A DNA stretch of 64,000 nucleotides from Xenopus tropicalis (Eukaryota; Chordata; Amphibia; Anura; Pipidae), in NCBI RefSeq assembly GCF_000004195.4, contig NC_030677.2, positions 103,266,329 through 103,330,328 on the forward strand. The letters are read 5' to 3'. Both the position numbers and the translations under genes were made by a program. This document shows, one piece after another, positions 53,528-64,000 of this stretch (position 1 is its first letter; each line of letters opens with the position of its first letter). The notes beneath the pieces are model-generated. The model saw only the letters and a list, made by a program, of their open reading frames with translations, was not told the origin of the DNA and did no database searches.

Positions 53528-53753
53528 AGGGAGAGGTGAGGGGGCGGGTCAAGGCAGGCCAGTTAAGGGAGCTTTTATAGCTGGGGGGGTGTAGTTCTCC
53601 TTTAATATTCTAATATTCAGTTATTTATTATTATTCAGTTAGGGAGAGGTGAGCGGGCGGGTCAAGGCAGGCCAGTTAAGGGAGCTTTTATAGCTGGGGG
53701 GGGGTGTAGTTCTCTTTTAATATTCTAATATTCAGTTATTTATGTTTTTGTTC
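53528..53753. repeat. 113-bp tandem duplication
   Basis: AGGGAGAGGTGAGGGGGCGG at 53528 and AGGGAGAGGTGAGCGGGCGG at 53641 start two nearly identical 113-base units. The unit includes part of a T2 MITE end, which then runs on to 53960. Confidence 0.9.
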
Positions 53754-53962
53754 AGCAGCTCTCCACTTTTGGCTATCTGGTTGTTATTTACCCTAGCAAC
53801 CAGGAAGTGGTTTGAATAAGAGACAGGAATATGAATAAAAGAAGGCCAGAATAGGAAGTTAAATAATTCATAAAAATATAAAATGAAGACTAATTGCAGA
53901 GTTGCTAGGAACAGGACATTCTATAACATACTAAAAGTAACAAAAAGGTGAACAACCCCCTT
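53725..53962. mobile_element. T2-type MITE fragment
   Basis: TTCAGCAGCTCTCCACTTTT, CCCTAGCAACCAGGAAG and a right end AAAAAGGTGAACAACCCCCTTA match the inverted orientation of the 61569 family. Confidence 0.65.
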
Positions 53963-55770
53963 AGAAATAAAATATCATCAACCAGTTCAAAAGAGAAATA
54001 GAACCAACTGTTAATTGTGGGGAATACAGCTATTACTTTGATTTCTTTAGATAGTGCAGAAACTTTGAGCAGATTTCTGGTACCTTGTGTGATTTGCCAC
54101 AGGTCTCATACAAATGACCTCAAAGAAGTGTGACATAAGTTGTAGTGGACAATGACTTATAATTATTGCCCAAAAAAGTGCTGGTGCAACATGTAATCGC
54201 CACAAATACGGGAAGTCTGATCAAAAAGTCAATGGATATTATAATGTAAACAAAAAAAAATCAAAATATTGTGTCGCTGTGAGAAATTATGCTTGATTAG
54301 CATTACGGTATGAATAATAACCATTTCATATTGTTTGTAAGTAGTTGCCTTTTCTCGTAGCATGTACAACAAGGCGCATGCTATGTTTTGCTACTTCTTA
54401 GTTTTTTAGCCTAAGGAAAAAAGTAAATGAAGTTTAAGTGGCTGATTTATCAATGTTAGAAATTTAATGTTTACCTCAATACGAGTTTCAAAACTTCGCA
54501 AATTTGAATTATGATAAATAGGCTTCTAAAAGTTCTACAAGGCATACTGTAGTTCAGTGCAATTTAAAGGTCTAGTAATTTGTCTAAATAAACTACTGTT
54601 TAGCCTTGGGGGGGAGGGGATACAGGTCAAAAGCCAACAGCACTACAAGACATACATTTGCACTGGTGCTGGTAAGTGCAAATAAACAGTGGTTATGTAA
54701 AATATGACTGCTGCTCCCAAAAATTATTGACTGTTACTTACAAATATGTATGGTGTTAGTAGTTCTTTACAATGATTAAAATAAGTAAAGGGAAATTCAG
54801 TATAGATTTATAAAGACAGATTTTATCCCAATGTACAATATAATAATGCTGGGAGAACCGAGTGATAGATTTATACTTTTTCTCTGTAACATCATTTCGT
54901 AAACACATGAATAGAAGTGCAGTTATACATATTGACATTTTGCACTGTATGTGCATAACATTGTTACCATAACACTAAAAGGCTGCGTTGTCTATCCTTA
55001 AGTAAAACAAACAAAACCAAACTAAAGCTAATGGTTATATGGGCATTTCTCTCAGTATATTCTGTTGTACTTGCATAGTGCTTATATGTACAATAAACCT
55101 GATTTACAGCATACTGCTTTTTTACACTTTGCAGCTTTGTTTTAATGCTAGTGACCATTTAAGGCTACACTTTCATTCAGCACAGATTTTTTAAAATAAT
55201 ATTCCTATTAAAATCCTCTGGCAGCTGATGGGTTGAATTAACTTTCTTTGTCCAGGAAATATTAAATATTATCCAATATTAAACTGCAATAAAACTATAT
55301 GTACAAAAGGTGACAAAGGAAAACATTCCAATGGTAAGCTAACAACAACTCTGCCAAGCTTTCATTCCTTTGCCAGTTGAGATAGTATTCTGAATTCATT
55401 TAGCTTCCCAAATAGACTCTTTTAAATTGCACATTAGCAAAATATTGTTATCCCAAGGGTTATACAGGTACATGTTTTTTGTCATAAGTCCAGGTTTGAC
55501 AAAGACCAGAGAATGTTCACACAAATAATGATCAATGCTATATATTCTATACACCACCATATGTATTATGTTCTATGCTCAAATGTTGAATTCATTATTT
55601 GGTTTCAAATTACCAGTGTGCCTACTAGGTATGTTAGTACAGGAAAAAGACTAAGGGGTAAAAGGAAAAAACCCACCTACCAGTTCAATACACCGAAACA
55701 ATTTAGATATAGAATTAAGTATTTTTATATTATCATTACATGTTAGCTAAAGCTGTTTATATGTGATTTA
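53963..55770. other. Intron DNA, nothing recognised
   Basis: AT-rich sequence between T2 fragment and exon 2. No further exon or transposon end identified. Confidence 0.45.
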
Positions 55771-55777
55771 TCCACAG

Positions 55778-55816
55778 AGTCCATATTCTATCGAACTAAT
55801 CCAGATTGTCATCCGG
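55778..55816 (+). CDS. Second exon of the type II membrane-protein gene (39 bases)
   Basis: Acceptor TTATCCACAG, donor GTAAGC, both strong. Entered in phase 1 and left in phase 1, it encodes SIFYRTNPDCHP and contains a cysteine. Such a small exon is credible because phase and splice sites agree on both sides. It is too short for an open-frame search. Confidence 0.65.
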
Positions 55817-57629
55817 GTAAGCATAAAGTTATTTTATCTTATTCAGAGTATGTATACTGGCAGTAGGTATATAGTGTGAGCTATAGGTATAATTCACTTA
55901 ATTGCTCATAATAGTCTGACACCAAATATCAAATCAAATATACTTTAAATATCAGACTAATTAAGTGAAAAAATTTAAAAGTTTGACTGAAAAAATTCAG
56001 CATCTCAAAGCTGGCCAGTTCATGTAGAAGTCAAGGCCAGCTGTAATTTCAAAATTCCAGCTTTTTTTCAATTCAGGTTTTTGAGATTTAAGGTTTGGCA
56101 GTAGGTGATTTTGCTGTGTTTTTTTTTAAACTTTGAAAATTTTAATTTTGATCAAATCTGCCTCCGCGTTTGCAGATTTATACTCAATGTCTATTTTGGG
56201 AAGGTTTCTAAAGGTGCAAATGGGGAATAATTCCTGTATGAGAGCATGTACTCGTTTCTAGTAAATTTGGGTAGTGGGACTGTCCCACCAGATTTGTATT
56301 ATGGTCCCAGTAACGTTACATTTGCCCTTTAATGTGTTATATACGAGCAGGTTAATGTGTGGAGGGAAAGTTCTTTTATGGCTACTTTCAAAGTGGAGCT
56401 CCTTCTTGCTTTGTATGTTTCATTCCATCTTCCTGGGGGTAATTGTATTGCCAAATCTTATTCAAAGTTGGTTCTATACTTCATAATGTGTGGCTGAGTC
56501 TCTGACATTTGCTGACGTCTAGTAAATAACAAAACAAACTGTTTAATTTGCATGTATTGTAAATTTCAACATCTAACATAATAGTATGTAGGTCTATTAA
56601 CAACCAAATGGTACATAAACGGTTCTCTTTTCATGTTGCCAGTGGCTGGGGCTGTAAACCTGAGGGTATTAGAAGTTTACCAGGTATGGTTTGTAGTAGG
56701 AAAGGGTTACTGCTAATTAGAGGCTTTCATCTACACCCATATATTAAAGTTGGTGAGAGTTGCTATTTTACTAGGTGACTAATCCGAGGCCTTATAAAAA
56801 GAAAGGAACAAATCAGGAACACCCAGTTTTTTATGCTGGTTTTGGCTCCAAAGTTAAGTAAACATTCACTTGAGGAGATCTGTAAATCAAAATATTATAG
56901 AAGTTTCGGCATCAAAATCATTTTTATACACAGTTATATGTGTAATATGAAATGCCAACAATCTAGGGGTTTGTGCAATCATGGTGCTGACATATTAGTT
57001 TTTAGCAGATAACTGACTATATTCAGAATTAGGTGTACTGGCAAATATTTCATAACACTAAAACGTTCATTTATTTACGGGGCCATTTACTAACTGTCAG
57101 ATTTTTATTTTTTTTTGCCGATTCGGATTTTTAGCATTAAAAGTCGCAGGAAAAAAGTTGCAACTTTTCTGAGATTTACTACGTGTATGTATCCAAACAA
57201 CTAAAATTCCGAATCTGACAATTTGCCAGCTAAAACTTCCTGAGATCAAGTCAATGAGTCAAAGTGTTCATGCAACAAGTCAAAAAATTCTGATTTTTTG
57301 TGACTTTTTTTGCGACCTGCGAGGACTTTTTCATTTCAGATTTTTTAGTAAATTTCAGATTTTTTAGCAAATGTAAGACATTCGTGGAAACGAATTTATT
57401 CGAATTTTACAATGAAAAAAATTGTTAGAAATGTTAGAGCTTTAGTAAACCTGCCTGTAACAGGCAGATTTACTAAGCCTTTACCAATTCTAATTTTTTT
57501 TTTAATTTTAAAATTTAAATAAACTCTTTTCCACAAATGTCTTACATTTACTAAACAGTCTAAACTGAAAAAAACCTGTGTGGGAAAAGTAGCAGAAAAG
57601 TCATGAAAATTCAGATTTTTTCGAAACCT

Positions 57630-58107
57630 TTAAAGGAAAAGCAAAGGTAAAAACCAAGTAAGCTTTATCAGGAAGGTCAATATAAATACAGCCATAAGCA
57701 CTCACAAAAACGCTAATAGTTCTCTATCAAAAGAAACACAGGATTTCCTGTCTCCTTTTTTGTAAACATGTTCTTAGGGTATCTGACTTGCTCTCTCAGA
57801 AAAATCCTTCATTCCTGGGGCCAGAGTCTGTGCAGCTCTCTCCTCTCTCCCCTCTTCTGTTCCCTACTCCCATAAAAATTCATAAAACTCACTCCCCCCA
57901 CCCTTAGCAATGTGTCATCTGAGCTATAATGGCTAGACTGCAAACAGAAAGCTATGAACAGCAAGCTAAAATGGCAGCTGTAATCAGAGAAAGCTGTTAC
58001 TCAGGTATGATAAAGTTTTCTGCAGTATAAATATACTCTTCTAGTTGGCACTAATGTGGCAAATCTATTGGTGTAAAATGAAAAAATTACTTTCCTTCTC
58101 CTTTAAA
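57630..58107. mobile_element. T2-type MITE (AAGGAGAAGGAAAGG family)
   Basis: Left CCTTTAAAGGAAAAGCAAAG, right TACTTTCCTTCTCCTTTAAAG. Shares AACATGTTCTT and CTGAGCTATA blocks with 63103-63526. Confidence 0.8.
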
Positions 58108-58594
58108 GTTTCAAAGCAATAGAAGTATCCTCCAGGGAAGGGACCTCTGCCATTTACTTCTACATGGTCTCGTCAAGTTTTAGCTGGTGAATTGTCAGAT
58201 TCAGATTTTTAGCTGTATTGGTGAATAGTAAAAAATCATAGGGAATTAGTTCTTATAAAATAGTATTGACATTTTTAGTAAGCTATTAGTAATTAATAGT
58301 GTATTTAAAACTGTATTTATTGGTTTTATGGCACTGGATAGCATGACTAATTATTTTTCCATTATGAGTTTATCAGCTTAATAAGTTGCTGAAAGTCTAG
58401 TCGTGGCAGTGTTCAATTAACACACAATAATATTTATTCATTAATTTACTGCAGCACATATTGTGCAATTGGATTCAAAATAACACAAGCAAATTACTAG
58501 TCACCAATTTCTTTAAATGGAAATGGTTCAGGGGAAAGAGGGTGTAAAGCTTGTAAGGATGTGAAATGTTAATAGTTAATACAAATTATTTTAG

Positions 58595-58608
58595 CCACTA
58601 GGTGGCAG
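58595..58608 (+). promoter_or_regulatory. Candidate CTCF site
   Basis: CCACTAGGTGGCAG, a full match to the CTCF core on plus. It lies in intron 2 of the type II gene. Occupancy is not shown. Confidence 0.4.
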
Positions 58609-59012
58609 TATGTTCTAAGGTGAAATAATAAAGTTGTGTGAGATAGAAGTGAATAAAGGAAAGAGGAACAGGAAATAGAGCAGCCATTTTGGTAGTGAGA
58701 AGTTGAGGGAAAGCTTATGAAGGAGAAGAGTGCCAAAACTGTGTGCTGTATTGAAGTCACGCAAATAAAGTTGAATTGGTTTACAGGAGAGTCTTCCATC
58801 ACTAGTGTCTCAAGGTAACAAGCTACCCTAAATAAAGGTTGAATAATTTAACCACTGACAAATTCTATATAAAAAATGGTTTTAATGAATTTCTGTTACA
58901 TACTAACAAAGTTCTCTGAAGTGAAACAACATTAAGAAAGTTGTTGCTGTGCTTGATTTGTTTTTGCCATGCTGGGGCCAGTATATAGTACCTTCTACAT
59001 TTGTGGAAATAT

Positions 59013-59380
59013 TGGTATGGTTTAAAAAAACACATTAGTTAATAGAGCTTCTCCAGCAGAATGCTGCATTGAATCTGTTTTTCAAAAGCACAGATTAATT
59101 TTGAAATTTCACATGGGGCTAGCCATATTCTTTATTTCCCAGGGTGCCGCAGCCATGTGACTTGTGTTCTGATAAACTTCAGTCACACTTTACTGCTGAG
59201 CAGCAAGTTGGAGTGATATCAACCCCCTCCCAGCAGACAATCAGCAGAACAGTGTAAAGGTAGCAAGATAGCAGCTCCCAGTTGATATCAGAATAGCACT
59301 CAATAGTAAGAAATTCAAGTCTGGCTTAGCACTCCTCCAGTTACATGAAAGTAGGAGAAACAATAGGTTACCTGAAAGAA
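59013..59380. mobile_element. Truncated T2-type MITE
   Basis: Left half of the family at 47785 (TTAGTTAATAGAGCTTCTCC, GCAGCCATGTGACTTGTG). It stops at ATAGGTTACCTGAAA and passes straight into a different MITE. Confidence 0.75.
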
Positions 59381-59706
59381 GTTCGGCAGCTAATCGGCCT
59401 GTGTATGGGCAGAACAGAGCGGCCTGGCCGACCGATATCTGGCCTGAAATTGGCCAGATCTCGATCGGCCAGGTTAGAAAATCTGGTCGGATCGGGGACC
59501 GCATCGGCTCGTTGATACGGTCCCCGAACCGACTGCCCCATAGCCACAAATGTAATCCGATCGTTTGGCCCCAGGGCCAAACGATTGGATTATTTTTTTT
59601 TTAAGTTACTTTCTACCCGATATCGCCCACCCGTAGGTGGGGATATCGGGTGAAGATCCGCTCGCTTGGCGACATCGCCAAGCGAGCGGATCTTATAGTG
59701 TATGGC
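59381..59706. mobile_element. GGTGGCCATACAC-family MITE lacking its left end
   Basis: From TTCGGCAGCTAATCGGCC it follows the copy at 16965 closely (GGCCTGGCCGACCGATATCT, GATCCGCTCGCTTGGCGA) and ends GTGTATGGC. The left ~70 bases are absent. Confidence 0.8.
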
Positions 59707-59809
59707 AGTGCTGTCCAACTGGCGGCCCTGCCTCATTACTTGTACCTGAGTCCCTGCCGGGGTCCTTGTACCTGAGCCCCTGGCTGGTTCCTTGCTCCTG
59801 ACTAACAGT

Positions 59810-59975
59810 AACAATAAAATTGTAGCCTAACAGAGCATTCGTTTTTTGGCTGCTGGGGTCAGCGACCCCTATTTGATTGCTGAAAGAGTCAAAAGAAGGC
59901 TGCAAATAATTCAAAAACTTTAAAAAATAAATAATAAAGCCCAATTGAAAAGTTGCTTAGAACTGACCATTCTAT
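59810..59975. mobile_element. T2-type MITE fragment, reversed
   Basis: Reads the 61569 family backwards: CAGCGACCCCTATTTGA, then AATTGAAAAGTTGCTTAGAA. Confidence 0.6.
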
Positions 59976-60315
59976 GACTGCGGATCTGTTCCTAACTATA
60001 TGATCAATTCCTGATCTGACCTGTGCCTGAACTGTAACTGCATATTTGTTAAAGCTTTCTGATTCCACATTATTGGGCTTATACCTGTTCTGCCTGTTCA
60101 CCAGTGCCAGCTTTCTCCTAGTTCTTTGTATTAATGGCCTTGTTCCCCTGGCACATACAGAAACTTGTATGCTGACTAAGTTGATTGGATTTCTACAGAA
60201 GTGCGATCTATGCAAGATAAAATATGTCCAACAACTTACCACAGGGAGGAGGAGGCTCAGGTGCACGGCCCTGAGCTTTCAGCTAGGGGAACTAATATCA
60301 CCATTTTTGGAAGAG

Positions 60316-60460
60316 CAGGTACTCACTAAGAAAATCTTCAGGCAGAATCCTTGGTTAAAAAGTAGCTTTATTAGAGTACAGCCTTACTCTCTGTGGTACT
60401 CTAATAAAGCTACTTTTTAACCAAGAATTCTGCCTGAAGATTTGCTCAGTGAGTGCCTGT
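60316..60460. repeat. Palindromic fold-back element
   Basis: Arms of about 63 bases: GAATCCTTGGTTAAAAAG, TAGCTTTATTAGAGTA on the left; TACTCTAATAAAGCTA and AACCAAGAATTCTGCC on the right. It resembles the TA-associated palindromes in style but has no TA tract here. Confidence 0.75.
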
Positions 60461-61568
60461 TTTTCCAAAAAACAGCGAGAAGTGCGGTCTATCTTGAGTC
60501 TGGTTTTATACATGATGACTAGGTGCAGACATAGTAATGGTTCGGAATTTTTTTTAAAAGATAATAGAGTTGTTGAGAAACACAAAGCTGTTGCAATGTA
60601 CTTTTGTTGGAAATGTTATGACCAAATCATCCCATATGAGGGCAGGCATGGATTTGCTGCCAAAGTCCGCAAATTTTGAAATAAAAATGTACCTTGAACT
60701 TGATCCTTGGACTTGATCCCAACTAAGATATTTAATGTTTATTTTTTAGTAGACTTATGGTACAAAGATCCAAATCCTTTATATGGAAACCTCAGAGGGA
60801 GGGCACAGGATACAGATGCTGGGGGCAGTGGCGGGCCGAGCCGACTAGGCACCCTAGGCAACCCGGTCGGCCACCTCGCCCCTGCACCTGTATCGCGCAC
60901 CCTTCTGTGTATTTTGGCACGTATGCGCAGATGGGGGGGCAGCGATAAGAAGCGACGCGAAACAGATCGCAGACTAGAGGTAGACAGGAGAGGCTCCTGC
61001 CTGGCACCCCCCACCCGCCCTAGGCAGCTGCCTCTTCTGCCTACCCCTAGTTAGGTAGGGGTAGGCAGAAGTTGGAGGGAAGTTGGAGACCACCAGACAA
61101 ACCATTGAGGGATGGAGTGAGTGGCAGCTGGGACTGTAGATGAGGGCACACTAGTACTTTGAAACATGGCGAAATATGAAATAGGGATGCCGTTCGGGAT
61201 TCTGCCAAGATTCAGCCTTATTCAGCTGGATTTGGGTAAATCCATGGTCCTGGCTAAACTGAATCCAAATCCTTAAAATCATGTGACTTTTTGTCACATA
61301 AACACGAATGTGGATCTTTTTAACCCCTCAATAGCTTGATTTGCATATGCAAATTAGGATTTGGTTCAGTATTCGCCAGGATCTTTCATGAAGGATTCGG
61401 GGTTCGACCAAATCCCAAAATAGTGGATTCGGTGCGTTCTAAATATGAAGCCGTGCAGCAACAAACTACCTTCATTTAAGCCTGGGACCATGTATGAATA
61501 AAAAAGTGATGCAATTAGTTGTAAAATAAATTCTAGATTTCACACTACCTTCTATATGCATTCACCAT

Positions 61569-62037
61569 TTTAAAGGGGTGGTTCACCTTTAAGTTAACTT
61601 TTAACATGTCATAGAATGGCCATTTCTAAGCAACTTTTCAATTGGTCTTCATTATTTTTAAAATTTTCAAATTATTTGCCTTCTTTTTCTACCCCTTTCC
61701 AGCTTTCAAATGGGGGTCACTGACCCCAGTAGCCAAAAACTATTGCTCTGTGAGGCTACAATCTTATTGTTATTTTTTATTACTTATCTTTCTATTCTGT
61801 CCCTCTACTATTCATATATCAGTCACTCTCTCAAACCACTCCCTGGTTACTAAGGTAAATTGGACCCAAGTAACCAAATAACTGCTGAAATTCCAAACTG
61901 GAAAGCTGCGGAACAAAAAAGCAAGATAATTAGAAAACTACCAATAATAAAAAATGAATACCAATCGCAAATTGTCTCAGAATAGCACTCTCTACGTCAT
62001 ACTAAAAGTTAACTCAAAGGTGAACAACCCCTTTAAA
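61569..62037. mobile_element. T2-type MITE, full copy
   Basis: TTTAAAGGGGTGGTTCACCT and AGGTGAACAACCCCTTTAAA are inverted ends. The interior has CTTTCAAATGGGGGTCACTG and GCAAATTGTCTCAGAATAGC. This is the reference copy for 17747, 32573, 53725 and 59810. Confidence 0.9.
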
Positions 62038-63102
62038 AAACAAATTGGATTAGAAGAAATGTTTTTTATATAGTTACTGGATTAATGTTCTTTTCTAACA
62101 TTACTTTATGCCATAAAATGTATTGTTACACTACAGTGTATTGCAAAGTTACAGTATAAAATGTGTACAGAGACTCAAATATCATCAGCTTTATGCAAAC
62201 ATATTTGCTTTATGCACTGTTTAGTGCATTACTTTATTAAGTACATTGTTGTGCAATCTCATACAAATAAGCCAAGATTTCTGCCCTGCCTAAGAATTCC
62301 CCATCCTTCACGTCTTTCACTTGTTTAATATAGAGTCAACATGTTATGCAGCTCTTTTTGCAGGGACCACACAGGCCCCTAGGTTACCCAGTGTAGCCAT
62401 ATTTAATGAGAAATCAAGGAAGACAATCACTTGCAGCATTATTGTTGGCCTTGGTAAGAGGTTTGGAATCATCCTCTAATTGATGTATAGCGCTGGACAT
62501 AGGTACACTGGGTAGTTAAATAGACTTTCATGCCACACAAATGTCTTTCTTGTTAGGTCTGTCCCTAGAAGTGTATACTATCTGAAGGGTTAATGTAATA
62601 AAAGTCTCAAAGTTTGCACTTGTTCTCATAACCTGAAGGTACCAATCAACTTCCATATAAAAATAGACATCTGGGAGCAGTGTGTTACTAGTGCAAACAC
62701 TGGACTTTTTATTGCATTGGTCTCATGATTTTCTTGATTTTTTTGTTCACCTGTATGTGGCTGCTGTTTGACTGGAACTTAAATCATTTACAAACATGAT
62801 GATTTATGTGCTGGTAAGGAGGTTTTTCTCATATGAGAAAAAAAGGTTATTATGGGGCAATGTTGCTAGTGCTGAAAGACTAACAATGGACCATAATTTA
62901 AATCAAATAGAGGTATGGATCTCTTCTAAAGAAAGCTCAGAAATACAGGAATGTCCTTTTTCATAGAATCTATTTTAAGCAAATAATTACATTTTTTTCA
63001 TTTTTTTTCTTTGTAATAAAAAAACAGAACCTTGTACTTGATCCTAACTAAGTTGCATAAAACCATATTGGTGACAAAACAATCCTTTTGGGTTTATTTA
63101 CT

Positions 63103-63526
63103 TTTAAAGGAGAAAGAAAGGTAAAAACTAAGTAAGCTTTATCAGAAAGGTTTATGTAAATACAGCCATAAGCACTTACAGTAATGCTGCACTGAGTCTC
63201 CTTTTTTGTAAACATGTTCTTCTGTGTTAGGCTTCCTCCTTTATTTCGGGGGCCAGAGTCTGCACAGCTCTCTCATCTCTCTTGCTCCCTCCATTAGAAT
63301 TCATAAAACTCACTCCCCCCTCCCTTAGGAATGTGTAATCTGAGCTATAGCTGCTAAGCTGCAAGCAGGAAGCTATGAAGACCAAGCTAAAATGTCAGAT
63401 GCAATCTTAAACAAACAGAGAAAGCTTATAGGGCTCTTTACTCAGGTATGATAATGTTTTCTGCAGAATAAATATAGCGTTTTAGGTGGCACTAATGTGC
63501 CAAAATGACTTTCCTTCTCCTTTAAA
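63103..63526. mobile_element. T2-type MITE (AAGGAGAAGGAAAGG family)
   Basis: TTTAAAGGAGAAAGAAAGGT left and ACTTTCCTTCTCCTTTAAA right. It lies 145 bases upstream of exon 3 of the type II gene. Confidence 0.88.
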
Positions 63527-63671
63527 TGTTACTAGTAGACTTTACGTATGGCGATCCGAATTACAGAAAAAAAAACTCCCCAGAAATCCCCAGGCAAACA
63601 TTCCAGCTATTAGTTCCTATACCCTGTATAACAAACCTTTTTGATACTGATTAAAAGTTCTTCCTTTTCAG

Positions 63672-63788
63672 CTGAGGCAATCAAATGCAAAAATGAATTA
63701 TTTCGTCTCATGAATAAATTAAGAAAGAGGGTTTCCTTAGATCAGGATGAAAACTTACCAAAATGTCCAGAGATTCCACCTGATTTAG
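63672..63788 (+). CDS. Third exon of the type II membrane-protein gene (117 bases)
   Basis: A TTCCTTTTCAG acceptor and GTAAGT donor bound 117 bases, again phase 1 to phase 1. It encodes EAIKCKNELFRLMNKLRKRV, a charged probably helical stem, then ENLPKCPEIPPDL with a cysteine. LPxCP resembles the segment just before the catalytic domain of beta-1,4-galactosyltransferases, but this is too short to claim. The gene must continue to the right of 64000. Confidence 0.7.
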
Positions 63789-64000
63789 GTAAGTGAAAGA
63801 AATAGCTTCAATGCAGTAAAATGCAGATTATAAATTAAAAACTGGTTTCTGTATGTTTATCATGCATAATGGCACATATATATTTTCATTCTCTTTATAA
63901 TTTTGCCCTAAAAGTATTAGCCCAATGCTTTTACATTACCTCTCAACCAATGTTCCTCTATGACGGGGATGCCATATTTGTACAGCAGCAGTCCATTAGC
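63789..64000. other. Intron 3, start
   Basis: Follows a GTAAGTG donor. No other feature before the window ends. Confidence 0.5.

Larger units (their letters stand above)
45897..55777 (+). other. Intron 1 of the type II membrane-protein gene
   Basis: About 9.9 kb. It holds hAT, T2, Harbinger and TA-hairpin MITEs (listed separately) and a retroposon at 46270-46480. I found no extra exon with matching phase-1 splice sites, though small ones could be missed. Confidence 0.55.
55817..63671 (+). other. Intron 2 of the type II membrane-protein gene
   Basis: About 7.9 kb, again dominated by MITEs. A Harbinger-like pair of diverged blocks lies at 57079-57600 (GGGGCCATTTACTAACTG and GGCAGATTTACTAAGCC). 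No additional phase-compatible exon was found. Confidence 0.5.

Noticed and set aside
63672..63788. Naming exon 3 as a beta-1,4-galactosyltransferase
   Set aside because: Only an LPxCP-like pentapeptide agrees; the catalytic domain lies beyond the window.

Overview
This is vertebrate genomic DNA, AT-rich, with spliced genes, long introns and a dense load of short transposons. Several repeats look like ones I know from Xenopus frogs: T2-type MITEs with TTAAAGG ends, PIF/Harbinger MITEs with TTA/TAA target duplications, and CR1-like LINEs. I therefore read it as a pipid frog chromosome segment. Species is not resolved. No rRNA, tRNA, CRISPR array or bacterial-type operon was seen.

Two host genes are supported. 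PEX11G (peroxisomal membrane protein 11 gamma) lies complete on the minus strand at 22654-25169. It has five coding exons with consistent splice phases and about 235 codons. The first exons of a second gene lie on the plus strand at 45761, 55778 and 63672. They encode the N-terminus of a short-tailed type II membrane protein. All three visible junctions have the same phase, and the gene continues beyond the right edge. I could not name it.

The rest is mobile DNA. (1) 8656-13171 is a young Ty3/gypsy-like LTR element on the minus strand. Its 638-bp LTRs differ at two positions and it has a 5-bp AGAGG target duplication. It has no recognisable pol domains, but keeps one open frame of about 1,128 codons: a gag-like head, a very long proline-rich tandem-repeat body, and a tail that reads through the polypurine tract into the 3' LTR. 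(2) 27758-30248 is a piggyBac-like element with TTAA on both sides, five consecutive hairpins and a 394-bp tandem array. (3) 34229-36300 holds a relict Harbinger with a transposase and a convergent coiled-coil gene. (4) 39528-42875 is a 3.35-kb Harbinger composite carrying a Myb-like gene. It sits inside a minus-strand CR1 LINE, and removing one TTA restores the LINE reading frame. (5) Many MITEs are nested, chimeric or inserted in (TA)n tracts.

Layout: 0-8.6 kb intergenic repeats; 8.6-13.2 kb LTR element; 13-22 kb MITE-rich intergenic DNA; 22.6-25.2 kb PEX11G; 25.6-30.3 kb minisatellites and the piggyBac-like element; 34-44 kb Harbinger and LINE cluster; 45.8-64 kb the type II membrane-protein gene, whose introns are full of T2 and hAT MITEs.
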